64,000 nucleotides of DNA from Devosia sp. FKR38 (GTDB lineage Bacteria > Pseudomonadota > Alphaproteobacteria > Rhizobiales > Devosiaceae). The first letter of the stretch is position 1; each line of letters starts with the position of its first letter. Location: the NCBI RefSeq assembly GCF_005222805.1, contig NZ_STGC01000002.1, positions 881,836 to 945,835 on the forward strand, in the 5' to 3' direction. Below are positions 1-9,391 of the stretch, piece by piece. The position numbers were made by a program, and so were the translations under genes. The notes under the pieces were generated by a model, which was given only the letters and a program-made list of their open reading frames with translations, had not been told where the DNA came from and ran no database searches.

Positions 1-76
1 CTGCGCAGGGGGGCGCAGAGCCAAAGCACCCCCTTGCCCTCGCCTCCGATTTTGTCCATATCAGTGCCGTCGGAAC

Positions 77-152
<76 letters not shown>

Positions 153-368
153 TTCCGATAAAGGCCAAAGACTTTGCTGCGGGTTTTGCTTGGTGGGACA
201 TCCAAGTGGGACATTGGCGTGTTCGACCCGACCTATCTGCAAAGCTCTCGGCACGGCATATTCCCGTTTGCCCTTGCCCCGCGCCGCAAGCTCGACCCGA
301 CAGACATCCCCACGGACGGACGAATGCAGCTGTTGGCTCCTCGAGGTGCGTCAGGGCGTCTGTCTTGG

Positions 369-1631
369 CTATGCGGCGAGATCCGCGGTCGCTGACCTTG
401 TCCGAAAGGCTGTTAGGCTTGGCAGCAGGGTCGGCAGCGTGATGATGGCGACGCAGGCGCTCATCACGCCGATGCTGCCAATTGCGCTGTCCGGGCGCAT
501 TGACAGCACACCAAGTCCTGCGACGCATGCGCCAGCCAAGAGCATGGCGAGGCCGTTGAACACGTGGTTGATCCCGATGTATCGCCCGCGGTCGGCCGCC
601 GGCGGCAGGACCTGCATGGCCAGGCCAACCGGAACGATGTAGAGCCCGGACGCAGTGGACATCAGCGCAATATCAATCAGGAGCCGGGAATAGGAATGGG
701 CTGCCGACAAAAAGCCGATGTCGGTCGCGGGCAGCACCGTCATCAGGGCGACGGCAGCCGGGACGGCAGGGTGGCTGAGCTTGCCCTGAACAAGGCGCGC
801 CACCATGGCGCCGGCTGCCACGCAGATGCTTGAAACCAGGAAGACGATGGACACAGCGACCTCCCCCTCGCCCATCGCGGCAATGAGCAGGGGAATGGCG
901 GTCGTGTTGAAGGCACCCTGGAACCAGAACCAGCTGCAGCCCAGGATGGCCAGGAGAACTGGGGGCTGTCGAGCGACCTCAGTCAGAATACGGGCGGCGT
1001 CGCTCCAGGCGGACGATGCCAAACCAGCCTGGGGGGCCTCGGCATCCGGGATGGCGCGGGACAGACCAACGCCAGCCAAAGCCAGCGTAACGCCCAATAT
1101 GGACAATAGCCCGGGACCCGAGGATATCGCTGCCAGAACATTGCCGAGCACCAGCCCAAGCAGAATGGCGATGGTGCTGGTTGCCGTGACCCAGGAATTG
1201 GCAGCGACAAGACGCTTGGCTGCAACGAGCTCTGGCAGGATGGCGAATTTAGCCGGGCCCAGCACCGCCGCCTCGACGCCGCAAACCAGCACGGCCGCCA
1301 GCAGCATGGCCAGATTTCCGCTCAGCAGGCCGACAGCAGCGATACCGGCGATGGCCACCTCGGCTAGCTTGCACAGGCGGATGACGCCGGCGCGCGACCA
1401 GCGGTCAGTCCAGCGTCCGGCGGACAGCGACAGTACAACATACGGCACAACTGCCAGAATCGTGGTGGCCCCAACGACAGATTCGACTGGCCAGGCGCCC
1501 GTGTCGATGGCGCCGAAAGCAATCATGGTCAACACGGCCGAGCGGAGCAGATTGTGATGCAGCGCGGTCAGGGCCTGGGTACAGAGTAGAGGAGCAAAGC
1601 CGGGGTCCGCCGTGATCCGCTCAGCGCGCAT
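369..1631 (-). CDS. MFS transporter, LplT-like
   Basis: This is a membrane transporter of about 420 residues with roughly 11-12 hydrophobic segments. The segment with GPAKFAILPEL, followed by VAANSWVTATSTIAILLG, resembles the lysophospholipid transporter LplT subgroup of the major facilitator superfamily. The substrate cannot be read from sequence. The frame is open upstream to 1877, but the first hydrophobic segment follows the ATG at 1631 closely and the longer form would run into the divergent regulator, so 1631 is preferred. The gene is head-to-head with an AraC-type regulator, the usual layout of an inducible exporter or importer and its activator. Confidence 0.85.
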   Translation of the reverse strand: MRAERITADPGFAPLLCTQALTALHHNLLRSAVLTMIAFGAIDTGAWPVESVVGATTILAVVPYVVLSLSAGRWTDRWSRAGVIRLCKLAEVAIAGIAAVGLLSGNLAMLLAAVLVCGVEAAVLGPAKFAILPELVAAKRLVAANSWVTATSTIAILLGLVLGNVLAAISSGPGLLSILGVTLALAGVGLSRAIPDAEAPQAGLASSAWSDAARILTEVARQPPVLLAILGCSWFWFQGAFNTTAIPLLIAAMGEGEVAVSIVFLVSSICVAAGAMVARLVQGKLSHPAVPAAVALMTVLPATDIGFLSAAHSYSRLLIDIALMSTASGLYIVPVGLAMQVLPPAADRGRYIGINHVFNGLAMLLAGACVAGLGVLSMRPDSAIGSIGVMSACVAIITLPTLLPSLTAFRTRSATADLAA

Positions 1632-1705
1632 GAAGTGCCACACAACAGGATTGCCAAAATCGACCTGCACAATAAGCTGTCGCCGGGAGAATGGAAGAGG
1701 GCAGC

Positions 1706-2725
1706 ATGGGTGAGGCATGGACGTGGAAGCCGGAGCTGGGCCCATGGCGCATGGACCGCTATGGCTATTCCGAGACCCCCAGCCTTGTCCGTGTATCGAC
1801 CGATGGCGTGCCCGACCGCTCACGCTATGACTATTGGTGTGACCTGGCCTTCTCCGACTTTGCACCAGACCGGGCACGCGAGGCCGCTGGCACCTTTCAG
1901 GCGCGGGCGACGGGGCTCAGCTACCACCGCGCCGATTTCTTCGAGACTCGATCCTCGGCCATCAGCGGCCACCGCACACGCCAGCAGTTCGAGCGGGACG
2001 GACTGGGCACGATCAGCATCGGCCTGGTGCGCGCCGGGCGCCGGATGACGACCGATCGCGCGGGCCAGAGGCTGGTGACCCAGGCCAACGGCCTGTTCGT
2101 CTATGACGCCAGCCAGCCCAGCCAGGTGCATTGGACCGAGCACCAGGCCAGTTTCATCGTGCTGCGCCGGAGCGATGTGCAGGGCGTGCTGGGCGAGGAT
2201 GTTCCCGATGCAAGCACGCTCATGGCGCGGCTGGCCATGTCGTCGATGCGCCATCTGGTGGGCGAGCAACTGCGCCGGTTGGGACAGTATCACGCGAAAT
2301 TGGGCACAGAGGCGCAGGGCTTCTTGATGGAGCAATCCATCCAGCTGATGCTGTTTGCGCTGGCGCCGCGCAGCCAGAACGACCAGCCGATGAGCGAAGA
2401 CCATGCGCTGTTTCACACAGCACTGCGCTATATTGCCAATCGGCTCGCCGATCCCCAGCTTGAGGCGCAACGGGTGGCGGGGGCCCTGGGGGTTTCGCGG
2501 GCCACGCTGTATCGGGCCTTTGCCGCGCAGGACTTGGGTGTGGCCGAAGCCATCCGCGAGATGCGGCTTGATCGCGCGCGCGACATGCTGGAGCACGCGC
2601 CGATAGAATTGAGCATTGGCGATATCGCCCAGCAATGCGGGCTTTATGACACGGTCAATTTCTCCCGCATGTTCCGCCGCCGCTTTGGTGTGGCGCCCTC
2701 GGAGGTGCGCAAAGGCGGGCGATAG
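1706..2725 (+). CDS. AraC family transcriptional regulator
   Basis: The protein has about 339 residues. The N-terminal two thirds look like the AraC_binding_2 sensing domain (FxxDGLGTISIGLVRAGRR region). The C-terminal 100 residues carry two helix-turn-helix units: GVSRATLYRAF and the typical second-helix segment IGDIAQQCGLYDTVNFSRMFRRRFGV. The ATG at 1706 is chosen because GAAGAGGG lies about five bases upstream; an ATG at 1691 is also open. It is divergent from the MFS gene and probably activates it in response to the transported compound. The ligand is unknown. Confidence 0.85.
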   Translation: MGEAWTWKPELGPWRMDRYGYSETPSLVRVSTDGVPDRSRYDYWCDLAFSDFAPDRAREAAGTFQARATGLSYHRADFFETRSSAISGHRTRQQFERDGLGTISIGLVRAGRRMTTDRAGQRLVTQANGLFVYDASQPSQVHWTEHQASFIVLRRSDVQGVLGEDVPDASTLMARLAMSSMRHLVGEQLRRLGQYHAKLGTEAQGFLMEQSIQLMLFALAPRSQNDQPMSEDHALFHTALRYIANRLADPQLEAQRVAGALGVSRATLYRAFAAQDLGVAEAIREMRLDRARDMLEHAPIELSIGDIAQQCGLYDTVNFSRMFRRRFGVAPSEVRKGGR

Positions 2726-2817
2726 ACGATCTCACCGATTGCCGGAACCGGTCAGATCGCATTTGGCATTGGCTCGCTTGTGCTCAGCGCCAGTGTGTAG
2801 CGCCCGGCAATGGGGCA

Positions 2818-3522
2818 CTAGCTGGCCGTACCGGGCGACACGGGCGTCTGCACCGGCCCCAGCGTGCCGGGCCAGTTTCCGCTGCTGCGCGGCTTGGGTT
2901 CGTCAAGGGCCCTGATGAGCCAGTCCTGTGCGAAGCGATCATCAGTCAGCAGCTTGTTGAGCTTGTCGGTGTCATGGATCAACTCGATATAGGGGCCGAT
3001 CCCGATTTCCTTCATCTCCTGTTCCATGGGCTGCACCCGCTTGCGGAACAATTCCTCGCGCTCAACGAGATAGCGGTTTTCCGGGCGGGACCGGATTTCG
3101 TCGTAATAGGCCATGCCCCAGCTGCGGTAGAAGTCGAACTGCTCGCGGCTGATGAAGATTTCGCCGGTGATCACGTTCGTGGTTTGCCGCGTGAACTCTT
3201 CGTAGGTGGTGGTTGGAAACCGGGCGAGATAGAGGCCGAGGCCATAGCGGTAGAGGCTTTCCTCATCCACGATGAGCGCTCGGAACTCGTCGAAGCTGAC
3301 ATAGAGCGCCGCCGTCCCCAGGATCATCTCGCCGCTGATGAAAGAACCGATCTGCTTGCCCTCCCCAAAAGTCTGGCGGATGAATTCCTGACGTTCGGCG
3401 GGGGGCAGGTCGTAATAAGCAACCATAGAGTTCATCGCCACGTCGCAGGCTGCGAGAGGCAGAGCCAGGGCGAGCACACCCAACGCGCGCCAGACCGGCT
3501 TGGTGGAGCGAAAAAGGGCCAT
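2818..3522 (-). CDS. predicted lipoprotein of unknown function
   Basis: The protein has 234 residues and begins with a charged stretch, a hydrophobic segment and a lipobox LAAC, with the lipidated Cys near residue 26, so it is probably anchored to the outer membrane. The body is rich in acidic and aromatic residues and has no motif I recognise. It starts 11 bases after the stop of the barrel-protein gene on the same strand, so the two are probably cotranscribed. A role as periplasmic partner of that barrel is an inference from adjacency only. Confidence 0.7.
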   Translation of the reverse strand: MALFRSTKPVWRALGVLALALPLAACDVAMNSMVAYYDLPPAERQEFIRQTFGEGKQIGSFISGEMILGTAALYVSFDEFRALIVDEESLYRYGLGLYLARFPTTTYEEFTRQTTNVITGEIFISREQFDFYRSWGMAYYDEIRSRPENRYLVEREELFRKRVQPMEQEMKEIGIGPYIELIHDTDKLNKLLTDDRFAQDWLIRALDEPKPRSSGNWPGTLGPVQTPVSPGTAS

Positions 3523-3533
3523 GGGAACCTCTC

Positions 3534-4451
3534 CTAGAAGCTGTAGGTCGCCGAGACGGCAGCGCGGTTGAAACTCATGCGGTCGTTGAACACCCAGGTG
3601 GTGAGCCGGCCGCCGATGGAGAGCTGGTCGGTCAGCTGGTAGTCGAGCCCAGCCTCGAGCAGGCCCCAGCTGGGGTCGAGCCCGGTCTGCGCCGCCGGCA
3701 CTTTTTCGGAGATCAGCTGCACCAGGCCCGCGCCACCGGTGACGCTCAACTGGTCAGTGAGGGCGTATTTTGCGCCCACACTCACCACCAGCAGCGTGTT
3801 GCCGAAGCTGTCGGAGGCCGGAATATTGCCGGGGCCATAGGTGATATTGGAGGCACTGCCCAGCAGCTCGGCCTTGGCTGTCAGGCCCAACCGGTCGAGC
3901 TGGTAGAAGGCCGCCATGAAGGCGCCCAGGCGCGCGGTGGACCCATCGGCGGGCGTGGCGGGCCCGGCCATGCCCACGCCCGTGAAGCGATAGGACGCAT
4001 CCGAGCGGCCCATGCCCGCGGTCACGCCCATGGCCAGGAAGGGGAGCGGGCGCACGCCCACCATGCCGTCGACACCCAGCACATTGGCAAGGCCCGCCAT
4101 GGGCAGGGCAAAGGCGAGGTTGGTCGAGGTGATGTCCTCGCGCGAATAGGTACCGGTGATGCCGGCATACATCCAGTCGCCCAGATCGGCCGAGACGCCC
4201 AGGCTACCCACCCAGGTCTTCTGGTCGCGCGATGTGGGCTGGTTGGTATTGACCGCATTGGCATAGGCGCCGGAGACGGTGATCTGCACATTGCGGATCG
4301 GCCCCGCTGTCCCGCTCGAACCCAGCGGCTGGATCGCCTCCAGGCGCGGGAGCGACCGGTTCTCGGGGGCGGACTGCGCGACTGCAGGGACGGCAAGACA
4401 AGAAAATGCAGCGGCGACGAGGGCGAGGTGTGGTGTTGGAACTATGAGCAT
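3534..4451 (-). CDS. outer-membrane beta-barrel protein, unknown substrate
   Basis: About 305 residues from the ATG at 4451. A signal peptide of about 24 residues ends in AVAQS. The rest shows alternating aromatic and hydrophobic strands with Gly/Asn turns, and the chain ends in ATYSF; a terminal Phe is the usual barrel-assembly signal. An N-terminal extension stays open to 4955 but has no signal sequence or protein-like composition. The gene leads a two-gene unit with the lipoprotein. It could be a small porin or an autotransporter-like barrel; I cannot name the family. Confidence 0.7.
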   Translation of the reverse strand: MLIVPTPHLALVAAAFSCLAVPAVAQSAPENRSLPRLEAIQPLGSSGTAGPIRNVQITVSGAYANAVNTNQPTSRDQKTWVGSLGVSADLGDWMYAGITGTYSREDITSTNLAFALPMAGLANVLGVDGMVGVRPLPFLAMGVTAGMGRSDASYRFTGVGMAGPATPADGSTARLGAFMAAFYQLDRLGLTAKAELLGSASNITYGPGNIPASDSFGNTLLVVSVGAKYALTDQLSVTGGAGLVQLISEKVPAAQTGLDPSWGLLEAGLDYQLTDQLSIGGRLTTWVFNDRMSFNRAAVSATYSF

Positions 4452-4976
4452 GCAGATGAACTCGACCCGATTGACGGACTGAACGAAGGGGTAGCATTGC
4501 CCACGCGCAACCCCTACGTCGCCCAGTCTCAGGACGTCTTCAATCTGTCTCTCCCCAGCCCTGTTCTTGCTCCTGCGTACCACCCTCTTCGACCGAACTG
4601 CCGCGGTCGCGGTATGGGTGGCGCAAAGGGGCTCGCCGGCCTGCGCCGCAGGTCTGCAGGAATCGATGCCTCGCATGGGGCTGTGGCCATTATTTTGCAA
4701 ACGACTGGCGAGGAAAACACTCTCGTCTGGTGCTGGTGACATCGGCAGAACCGGTAAGGCCTGCGGCGAGTGTTCCGGCTGCGTCTGTCGATGACAACCC
4801 ATCTGCCCGATGCGCTGACGCCTGCCCATTTGGGGGACCAGTGGCGCGTCGATCTTGGATTCATTTAGTCGCGCCGCGACAACCACGCTGATGATCGTCG
4901 CCTTGGTACTGATGGCCAAGTCGGTGGCCAGGTCAGTTGCCGCGCGCGCCGACAATCCAAATAGCGCTGGCGGGGG
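4452..4976. other. long intergenic region, no gene seen
   Basis: These 525 bases lie between the barrel-protein start and the end of the GntR gene. Open frames exist on both strands, but none has a ribosome site, signal sequence or recognisable protein. It probably contains the promoter of the barrel/lipoprotein pair on the minus strand. No clear inverted repeat was seen. Confidence 0.5.
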
Positions 4977-5747
4977 TCAGGCCCCTTCGCCCTCCATGCG
5001 CGCGGCGGCGCGGGCAAAGCCGGTGGTGATGACGGCCTTCATGGCGTCGCGCGCCTCGTCGGGGTCGCCGGCCTCGATGGCGCGGGCGATGCGGCCATGC
5101 GCGGCGACGGTGGCCTCCATGGCGGCGGGATCGCGCACCGGGGAGCTGAAGGTGAAGGCGGCGGTCAGCGCCAGTTCCACCAGCGTGCTGATCGAGGCCA
5201 TGAAGGGGTTCGAGGTCGCCTCGGCCACGGTGCGGTGGAATTCGAGGTCGGTGCGGGCAAAGTCTTCGGGCGTGGCGGCCTCGCCCATGCGGCGGGCGCA
5301 ATCGAGCAGGGCGGCAGCCTGTTCGGGCGTGCGGCGGCTGGCGGCCAGGGCCGCCGATTCCAGCTCGATGCCGATGCGGATTTCCGACAGGCTGCGCAGA
5401 AAGCCCAGGTCGGGCCCGGTCTCGAAATGCCAGGCCAGCACATCGGCGTCGAACAGGTTCCAGCGCGCATGGGGCAGCACGCGGGTGCCGATGCGGGCGC
5501 GCGCCTCGATCATGCCTTTGGCAGCCAGGGTCTTGAGGGCTTCGCGCAGCACGGTGCGCGACACGGCGAACTGCTGCAGCAATTCGCTGTCGGAGGGCAG
5601 GATGGAGCCTTCGGGATAGTCGCCGCGCACAATGGCCACGCCCAGGTGCCAGAGCACCTGGGAATGCAGGTTCCGCAGCGGCACGCGGCCAGCGATGGCG
5701 GCCATCAACTCGCCCGATGTGCGCTGATCCTGCGGTGTGCTGGCCAT
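4977..5747 (-). CDS. GntR family regulator, FadR/FCD type
   Basis: The protein has 256 residues. The N-terminal winged helix-turn-helix includes GSILPSDSELLQQFAVSRT followed by LREALKTLAAKGMI. The C-terminal all-helical FCD domain shows the metal/ligand residues D..FHRTV and AHGRIARAI. The start at 5747 is preceded by AGGAGGGGA, a strong ribosome site. The gene is divergent from an M20 dipeptidase and an FCD-type operator lies between them, so it probably represses that gene and itself, released by an unknown organic-acid or amino-acid-like effector. Confidence 0.88.
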   Translation of the reverse strand: MASTPQDQRTSGELMAAIAGRVPLRNLHSQVLWHLGVAIVRGDYPEGSILPSDSELLQQFAVSRTVLREALKTLAAKGMIEARARIGTRVLPHARWNLFDADVLAWHFETGPDLGFLRSLSEIRIGIELESAALAASRRTPEQAAALLDCARRMGEAATPEDFARTDLEFHRTVAEATSNPFMASISTLVELALTAAFTFSSPVRDPAAMEATVAAHGRIARAIEAGDPDEARDAMKAVITTGFARAAARMEGEGA

Positions 5748-5792
5748 GGCCTGTTCCCCTCCTGCTGCGGCCGCCGTTCCGGTGGCGACCAT

Positions 5793-5803
5793 TAGTGTTA
5801 CTA
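5793..5803. promoter_or_regulatory. predicted FadR-type GntR operator
   Basis: TAGTGTTACTA matches the FadR-subfamily consensus TNGTNNNACNA exactly, with perfect TAGT/ACTA arms. It lies 45 bases from the GntR start and about 90 from the dipeptidase start, in the only shared promoter space. Confidence 0.6.
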
Positions 5804-5894
5804 TATGAGTTAGACCTTGCCCGCTATGGACACAAGCAAGGCTGGACAGGGCGGGCTCGCTTGGACAGTGTTGCGGCAAAAAGGAATCGCCGCC

Positions 5895-7301
5895 ATGTCC
5901 GACACCAAACTCTCCCCCGCCGCCGTCGACCAGGTGCTGGCCGCCGTTGACGCCGGGCTCGACCAGAGCCTGGAGCGGCTCTACGGCCTGTTGCGCATCA
6001 AGTCCATCTCCACCGATCCGGCCTATGCCGCCGAATGCCAGCGCGCGGCAGATTGGCTGGTGGTCGAGCTCAATGGCCTGGGCTTTGCCGCCGAGGCGCG
6101 GGCGACGCCGGGCCATCCGGTTGTGGTGGCGCATGGGCCGGATCAGGCGGGCCCGCATGTGCTGTTTTATGCCCATTATGACGTGCAGCCGGTCGATCCG
6201 CTGGCGCTGTGGCACAGCGATCCGTTCGAGCCGGTGCTGACCACCGATGCCGCCGGCCGCAAGATCATCGTGGCGCGGGGCGCGTCGGACGACAAGGGCC
6301 AGATGCTGACCTTCATCGAGGCCTGCCGCGCCTGGAAGGCGGCGACGGGATCGCTGCCGGTGCGCGTCTCGCTGATGCTGGAGGGCGAAGAGGAAAGCGG
6401 CGGCAAGAACCTGCCGCCCTTCATGGAGGCCAACAAGGCCGAGCTGGGCGCCGCCGATGTGGCGCTGGTGTGCGACACCGACATGTGGGACCGGCAGACG
6501 CCATCGGTCACCACCATGTTGCGCGGCATGGTGGCCGAGGAGATCACCGTCACCTGCGCCAACAAGGATCTGCATTCGGGCATGTTCGGCAATGCCGCGC
6601 GCAATCCCAATCAGCTGTTGGCCGAGATCATTGCCAGCCTGCGCGCGCCCGATGGCAGCGTGACGCTGCCCGGCTTTTATGACGATGTCGCCGAGATCAG
6701 TCCCGAGCTCAAGGCGCAATGGGCCGGCCTGGGCTTTGATGACAAGGCGTTCCTGGGTGAAGCGGGCCTGTCGCAGCCGGCCGGCGAGGCCAATCGCAGC
6801 GTGCTCGAAATGCTCTGGGCGCGGCCGACCTGCGAGATCAATGGCATGATCGGCGGCTATACCGGGGATGGCTTCAAGACGGTCATTCCCGCCAAGGCCA
6901 GCGCCAAGATCAGCTTCCGCCTCGTCTCGGGCATGGACCCGGAAAAGATCCGCGCCGCCTTCCGCCGCCATGTCGAGGCGATGATCCCGGCCGATTGTTC
7001 GGTCAGCTTTCATGCCCATGGCGGTTCGCGCGCCATTACCGTGCCCAGCGATGGCGTTTATCTGCAGCAGGCGCTGGCCGGGCTCTCGGCCGAATGGGGC
7101 AAGCCCGCTGTGATCACCGGCTCGGGGGGCTCGATCCCGGTCGCCGGCGATTTCAAGCGCATCCTGGGGCTCGATACGCTGTTGATCGGCTTTGCCCATG
7201 TGGATGATCAGATCCACAGCCCCAATGAGAAATATGATCTCGAGAGCTTTCACCGCGGCATTCGCAGCTGGGTGCGGGTGCTGGCGGCCTTCGCGGTCTG
7301 A
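5895..7301 (+). CDS. M20 family metallo-dipeptidase
   Basis: The protein has 468 residues and is a cytosolic two-zinc peptidase of the ArgE/DapE/carnosinase type. Visible motifs are the first metal site YAHYDVQP, the bridging Asp region RGASDDKGQ, and the catalytic and metal Glu in LEGEEESGG. A lid/dimerisation domain occupies the middle, and a late metal His sits in the FAHVDDQIHSPNE segment. The ATG at 5895 is preceded by AAAAAGGAA. It probably hydrolyses dipeptides or N-acyl amino acids; the real substrate may be the effector of the divergent GntR protein. Confidence 0.88.
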   Translation: MSDTKLSPAAVDQVLAAVDAGLDQSLERLYGLLRIKSISTDPAYAAECQRAADWLVVELNGLGFAAEARATPGHPVVVAHGPDQAGPHVLFYAHYDVQPVDPLALWHSDPFEPVLTTDAAGRKIIVARGASDDKGQMLTFIEACRAWKAATGSLPVRVSLMLEGEEESGGKNLPPFMEANKAELGAADVALVCDTDMWDRQTPSVTTMLRGMVAEEITVTCANKDLHSGMFGNAARNPNQLLAEIIASLRAPDGSVTLPGFYDDVAEISPELKAQWAGLGFDDKAFLGEAGLSQPAGEANRSVLEMLWARPTCEINGMIGGYTGDGFKTVIPAKASAKISFRLVSGMDPEKIRAAFRRHVEAMIPADCSVSFHAHGGSRAITVPSDGVYLQQALAGLSAEWGKPAVITGSGGSIPVAGDFKRILGLDTLLIGFAHVDDQIHSPNEKYDLESFHRGIRSWVRVLAAFAV

Positions 7302-7335
7302 CCGCTCTGCGTCCTGAGGTTGCCGCAAGCGTGCC

Positions 7336-7367
7336 GCCGTCCCTCCTGGGGGACGGCGATGCTTTTT
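7336..7367. terminator. intrinsic terminator after the M20 gene
   Basis: The stem GCCGTCCC / GGGACGGC (7336-7343 with 7350-7357) is followed within five bases by TTTTTT. It sits 34 bases after the dipeptidase stop and just before the end of the convergent DUF1304 gene. Confidence 0.75.
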
Positions 7368-7373
7368 TGGCGC

Positions 7374-7736
7374 CTAGAGGAAGATCACGGCCAGGATGGT
7401 GATCACGGCCGGCACAGTCTGGATGAACAGGATCTTGCGGCTCGAGGTGGCGGCGCCATAGAGCCCGGCCACGGCCACGCAGGCCAGGAAGAACATCTGG
7501 ATCTGCCAGGCGAAATAGGGGTCGGGATAGACCAGGCCCCAGATCAGGCCGGCGGCCAGGAAGCCGTTGTAGAGGCCCTGGTTGGCGGCCATCACCTTGG
7601 TGGTCTGTGCAAACTCGGGGCTGAGGCCAAAGGCCTTGTGGCCGCGCGGCGTGGTCCACAGGAACATTTCCAGCACCATGATGTAGAGATGCAGCAGTGC
7701 CACCAGGGCGACGAGGATGGTTGGAATGACGTGCAC
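7374..7736 (-). CDS. DUF1304 family membrane protein
   Basis: A small inner-membrane protein of about 120 residues with four hydrophobic helices. The run HLYIMVLEMFLWTTPRG, followed by NQGLYNGFLAAGL, is typical of DUF1304 (YqjF-like) proteins, whose function is not established. I prefer the GTG at 7736 because it gives the family's usual length and has AGAGG upstream; an ATG at 7793 would add 19 unlikely residues. It appears to be transcribed alone. Confidence 0.8.
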   Translation of the reverse strand: MHVIPTILVALVALLHLYIMVLEMFLWTTPRGHKAFGLSPEFAQTTKVMAANQGLYNGFLAAGLIWGLVYPDPYFAWQIQMFFLACVAVAGLYGAATSSRKILFIQTVPAVITILAVIFL

Positions 7737-7902
7737 GGGACTGGCCTCTGGCTGAACGTGTCCCCACCAGGATGGTGGGGCGCATGGTGCCATCCTCTTC
7801 TCATGTCCGCCCGCCTGCGGGCAAGCGCCCGTTGTGTTGCGGTTCGGGCTAACCGGACGTTAGCGGAATGAACTGAAGGGAGACTGCTGGCGCACCGGGC
7901 TG

Positions 7903-9219
7903 CTAGAGCAGGCCGAGCATGCGGTCCTGCGCCTGGCGCAGGGCAAACAGGCGGGTGCTGGTGTCGGGCTGGCTATTGGCTGATGTCAGCAATTCGCCCT
8001 TTTTGACCGCTGCCGTCACCTTGCCGCCTTCGAGCAGGCCGACCGGAACGGCCTTGGCGGCGCGGCTGTCAGCGATGGTCATGGTATAGCTGCGATAGCA
8101 GGTTTCCCCAATAGCATCAAAGGTTTCGCCCGGCTTGAGGTCGCGCTTGGCCACGGCGCAGACCTCGGCCACCGGCTGGGGCAGGGGCACCATGTCGGGC
8201 TTGCCATGCAGCATGATGCGCGCGCAGGTGAGCGGGACTTCCAGGCTCGTCAGGTGATAGGGCCGGAAGAAGGCATAATAGGGCCCATGGCCGATGTGCA
8301 GATCATCCATCCGCTCGATGATGCGGGGGTGCTCGGCCTTGACGATGACGAAGACGCCGGGGGCCACGCCCTTGCCGACGGTATAGTCGACAACGCCCAT
8401 CTTGTTGAGAATCCCGCCATCGGCCTTGGGAATCAACACCTTGGCCATGTCGTCGCGGTCGGTCTTGGGGCCGTGCATGCCCGGCACGTCGGGGACCAGG
8501 CCGGTGGCATTGGCGATGGCGGCCATTTCCACCATGGTCTTGGAGCCATCCACGAACTCCACCAGCATGCGGGGGTTCATGTTGCGGCGGATGGCTTCCT
8601 CGCGATAGTCGTCGGGCACGGCGTCATAGTTGAGCGGATTGTTCTTGCCCTTGCCGGCCGCCACAATGGGCAGGCCCAGGGCACTGACGAATTCGATCAG
8701 CTCCATGCAGGAACTGGGCTCGTCGCCGGCCCCCACCGAATAGATCACGCCCAGCCGGTCGGCCTGGGCCTTGAGATAGGGGCCGATGGTCACATCGGCC
8801 TCGACATTCATCATCACCAGATGCTTGCCGTGTTCCATGGCCAACAGGTCATAGTCGGCGGCAACGCCCGGCTTGCCGGTGGCGTCGATGACCACGTCGA
8901 TATTGGGCGTGGTCACCAGGGTTTCGGCCGAGGTGATGGCAATCTTGCCAGCTTCGATGGCGGCGGTGGCCTGGGCCGGGGAGTCCGTCACCTTGCCGCG
9001 GGAATCCTCGCCATAGGCAATGGTCATGGCCTCGAGTGCGGTATGGGGGCGGCGCGTGGCGATGGCGGCCATTTCGATGCCGGTCATCAGCGACATCTGC
9101 GTCACCAGATCGGTGCCCATTTCGCCCGAGCCTATCACGCCAACGCGGATGGGCTTGCCGGTTTGCGCCCGCGCGGCGAGGTCGCGGGCAAGTCCGGTCA
9201 GGGCGATTTTTGAAGTCAT
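7903..9219 (-). CDS. NAD(P)-dependent oxidoreductase with SAF domain
   Basis: The protein has 438 residues. The N-terminal Rossmann fold shows VGVIGSGEMG near residue 30, followed by a homoserine-dehydrogenase-like catalytic part (IDATGKPG, GAGDEPSSCMELIEF). The C-terminal 90 residues form an SAF domain like that of sialic-acid synthase and antifreeze proteins. Proteins of this build are often annotated as homoserine dehydrogenase-like, but a true role in threonine synthesis is unlikely. They tend to occur in sugar-acid or polyol catabolism. No pathway neighbours are present here, so the substrate is open. Confidence 0.75.
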   Translation of the reverse strand: MTSKIALTGLARDLAARAQTGKPIRVGVIGSGEMGTDLVTQMSLMTGIEMAAIATRRPHTALEAMTIAYGEDSRGKVTDSPAQATAAIEAGKIAITSAETLVTTPNIDVVIDATGKPGVAADYDLLAMEHGKHLVMMNVEADVTIGPYLKAQADRLGVIYSVGAGDEPSSCMELIEFVSALGLPIVAAGKGKNNPLNYDAVPDDYREEAIRRNMNPRMLVEFVDGSKTMVEMAAIANATGLVPDVPGMHGPKTDRDDMAKVLIPKADGGILNKMGVVDYTVGKGVAPGVFVIVKAEHPRIIERMDDLHIGHGPYYAFFRPYHLTSLEVPLTCARIMLHGKPDMVPLPQPVAEVCAVAKRDLKPGETFDAIGETCYRSYTMTIADSRAAKAVPVGLLEGGKVTAAVKKGELLTSANSQPDTSTRLFALRQAQDRMLGLL

Positions 9220-9391
9220 GACGGGTCCGATCGAGGCTGGTGTGCCTGCCTAGCCCCGCGGGTGCGTGCAACGCAAGAAAAACCGCGCAGGGGTGGTCGG
9301 GCCGTGGCCGGGCAGATGGGGGGCGGCAAAGGCGCTGGTGGGGCCGATCATGCCGCATTCTGCAGGGAGTCTTGTAGGTTCCGGACCGGAA

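Noticed and set aside
153-368. Possible integration scar (attachment site) next to the tRNA gene
   Set aside because: No repeat of the tRNA 3' end, integrase or phage gene was seen in the window.
1631-1706. Long MFS start at 1877 overlapping the AraC gene
   Set aside because: The added 82 residues are Arg/Ser/Pro-rich, lie opposite the regulator's coding start and lack a ribosome site.
5748-7328. N-terminal extension of the GntR gene across the M20 gene
   Set aside because: Antisense to the dipeptidase; a strong ribosome site and typical N-terminus are at 5747.
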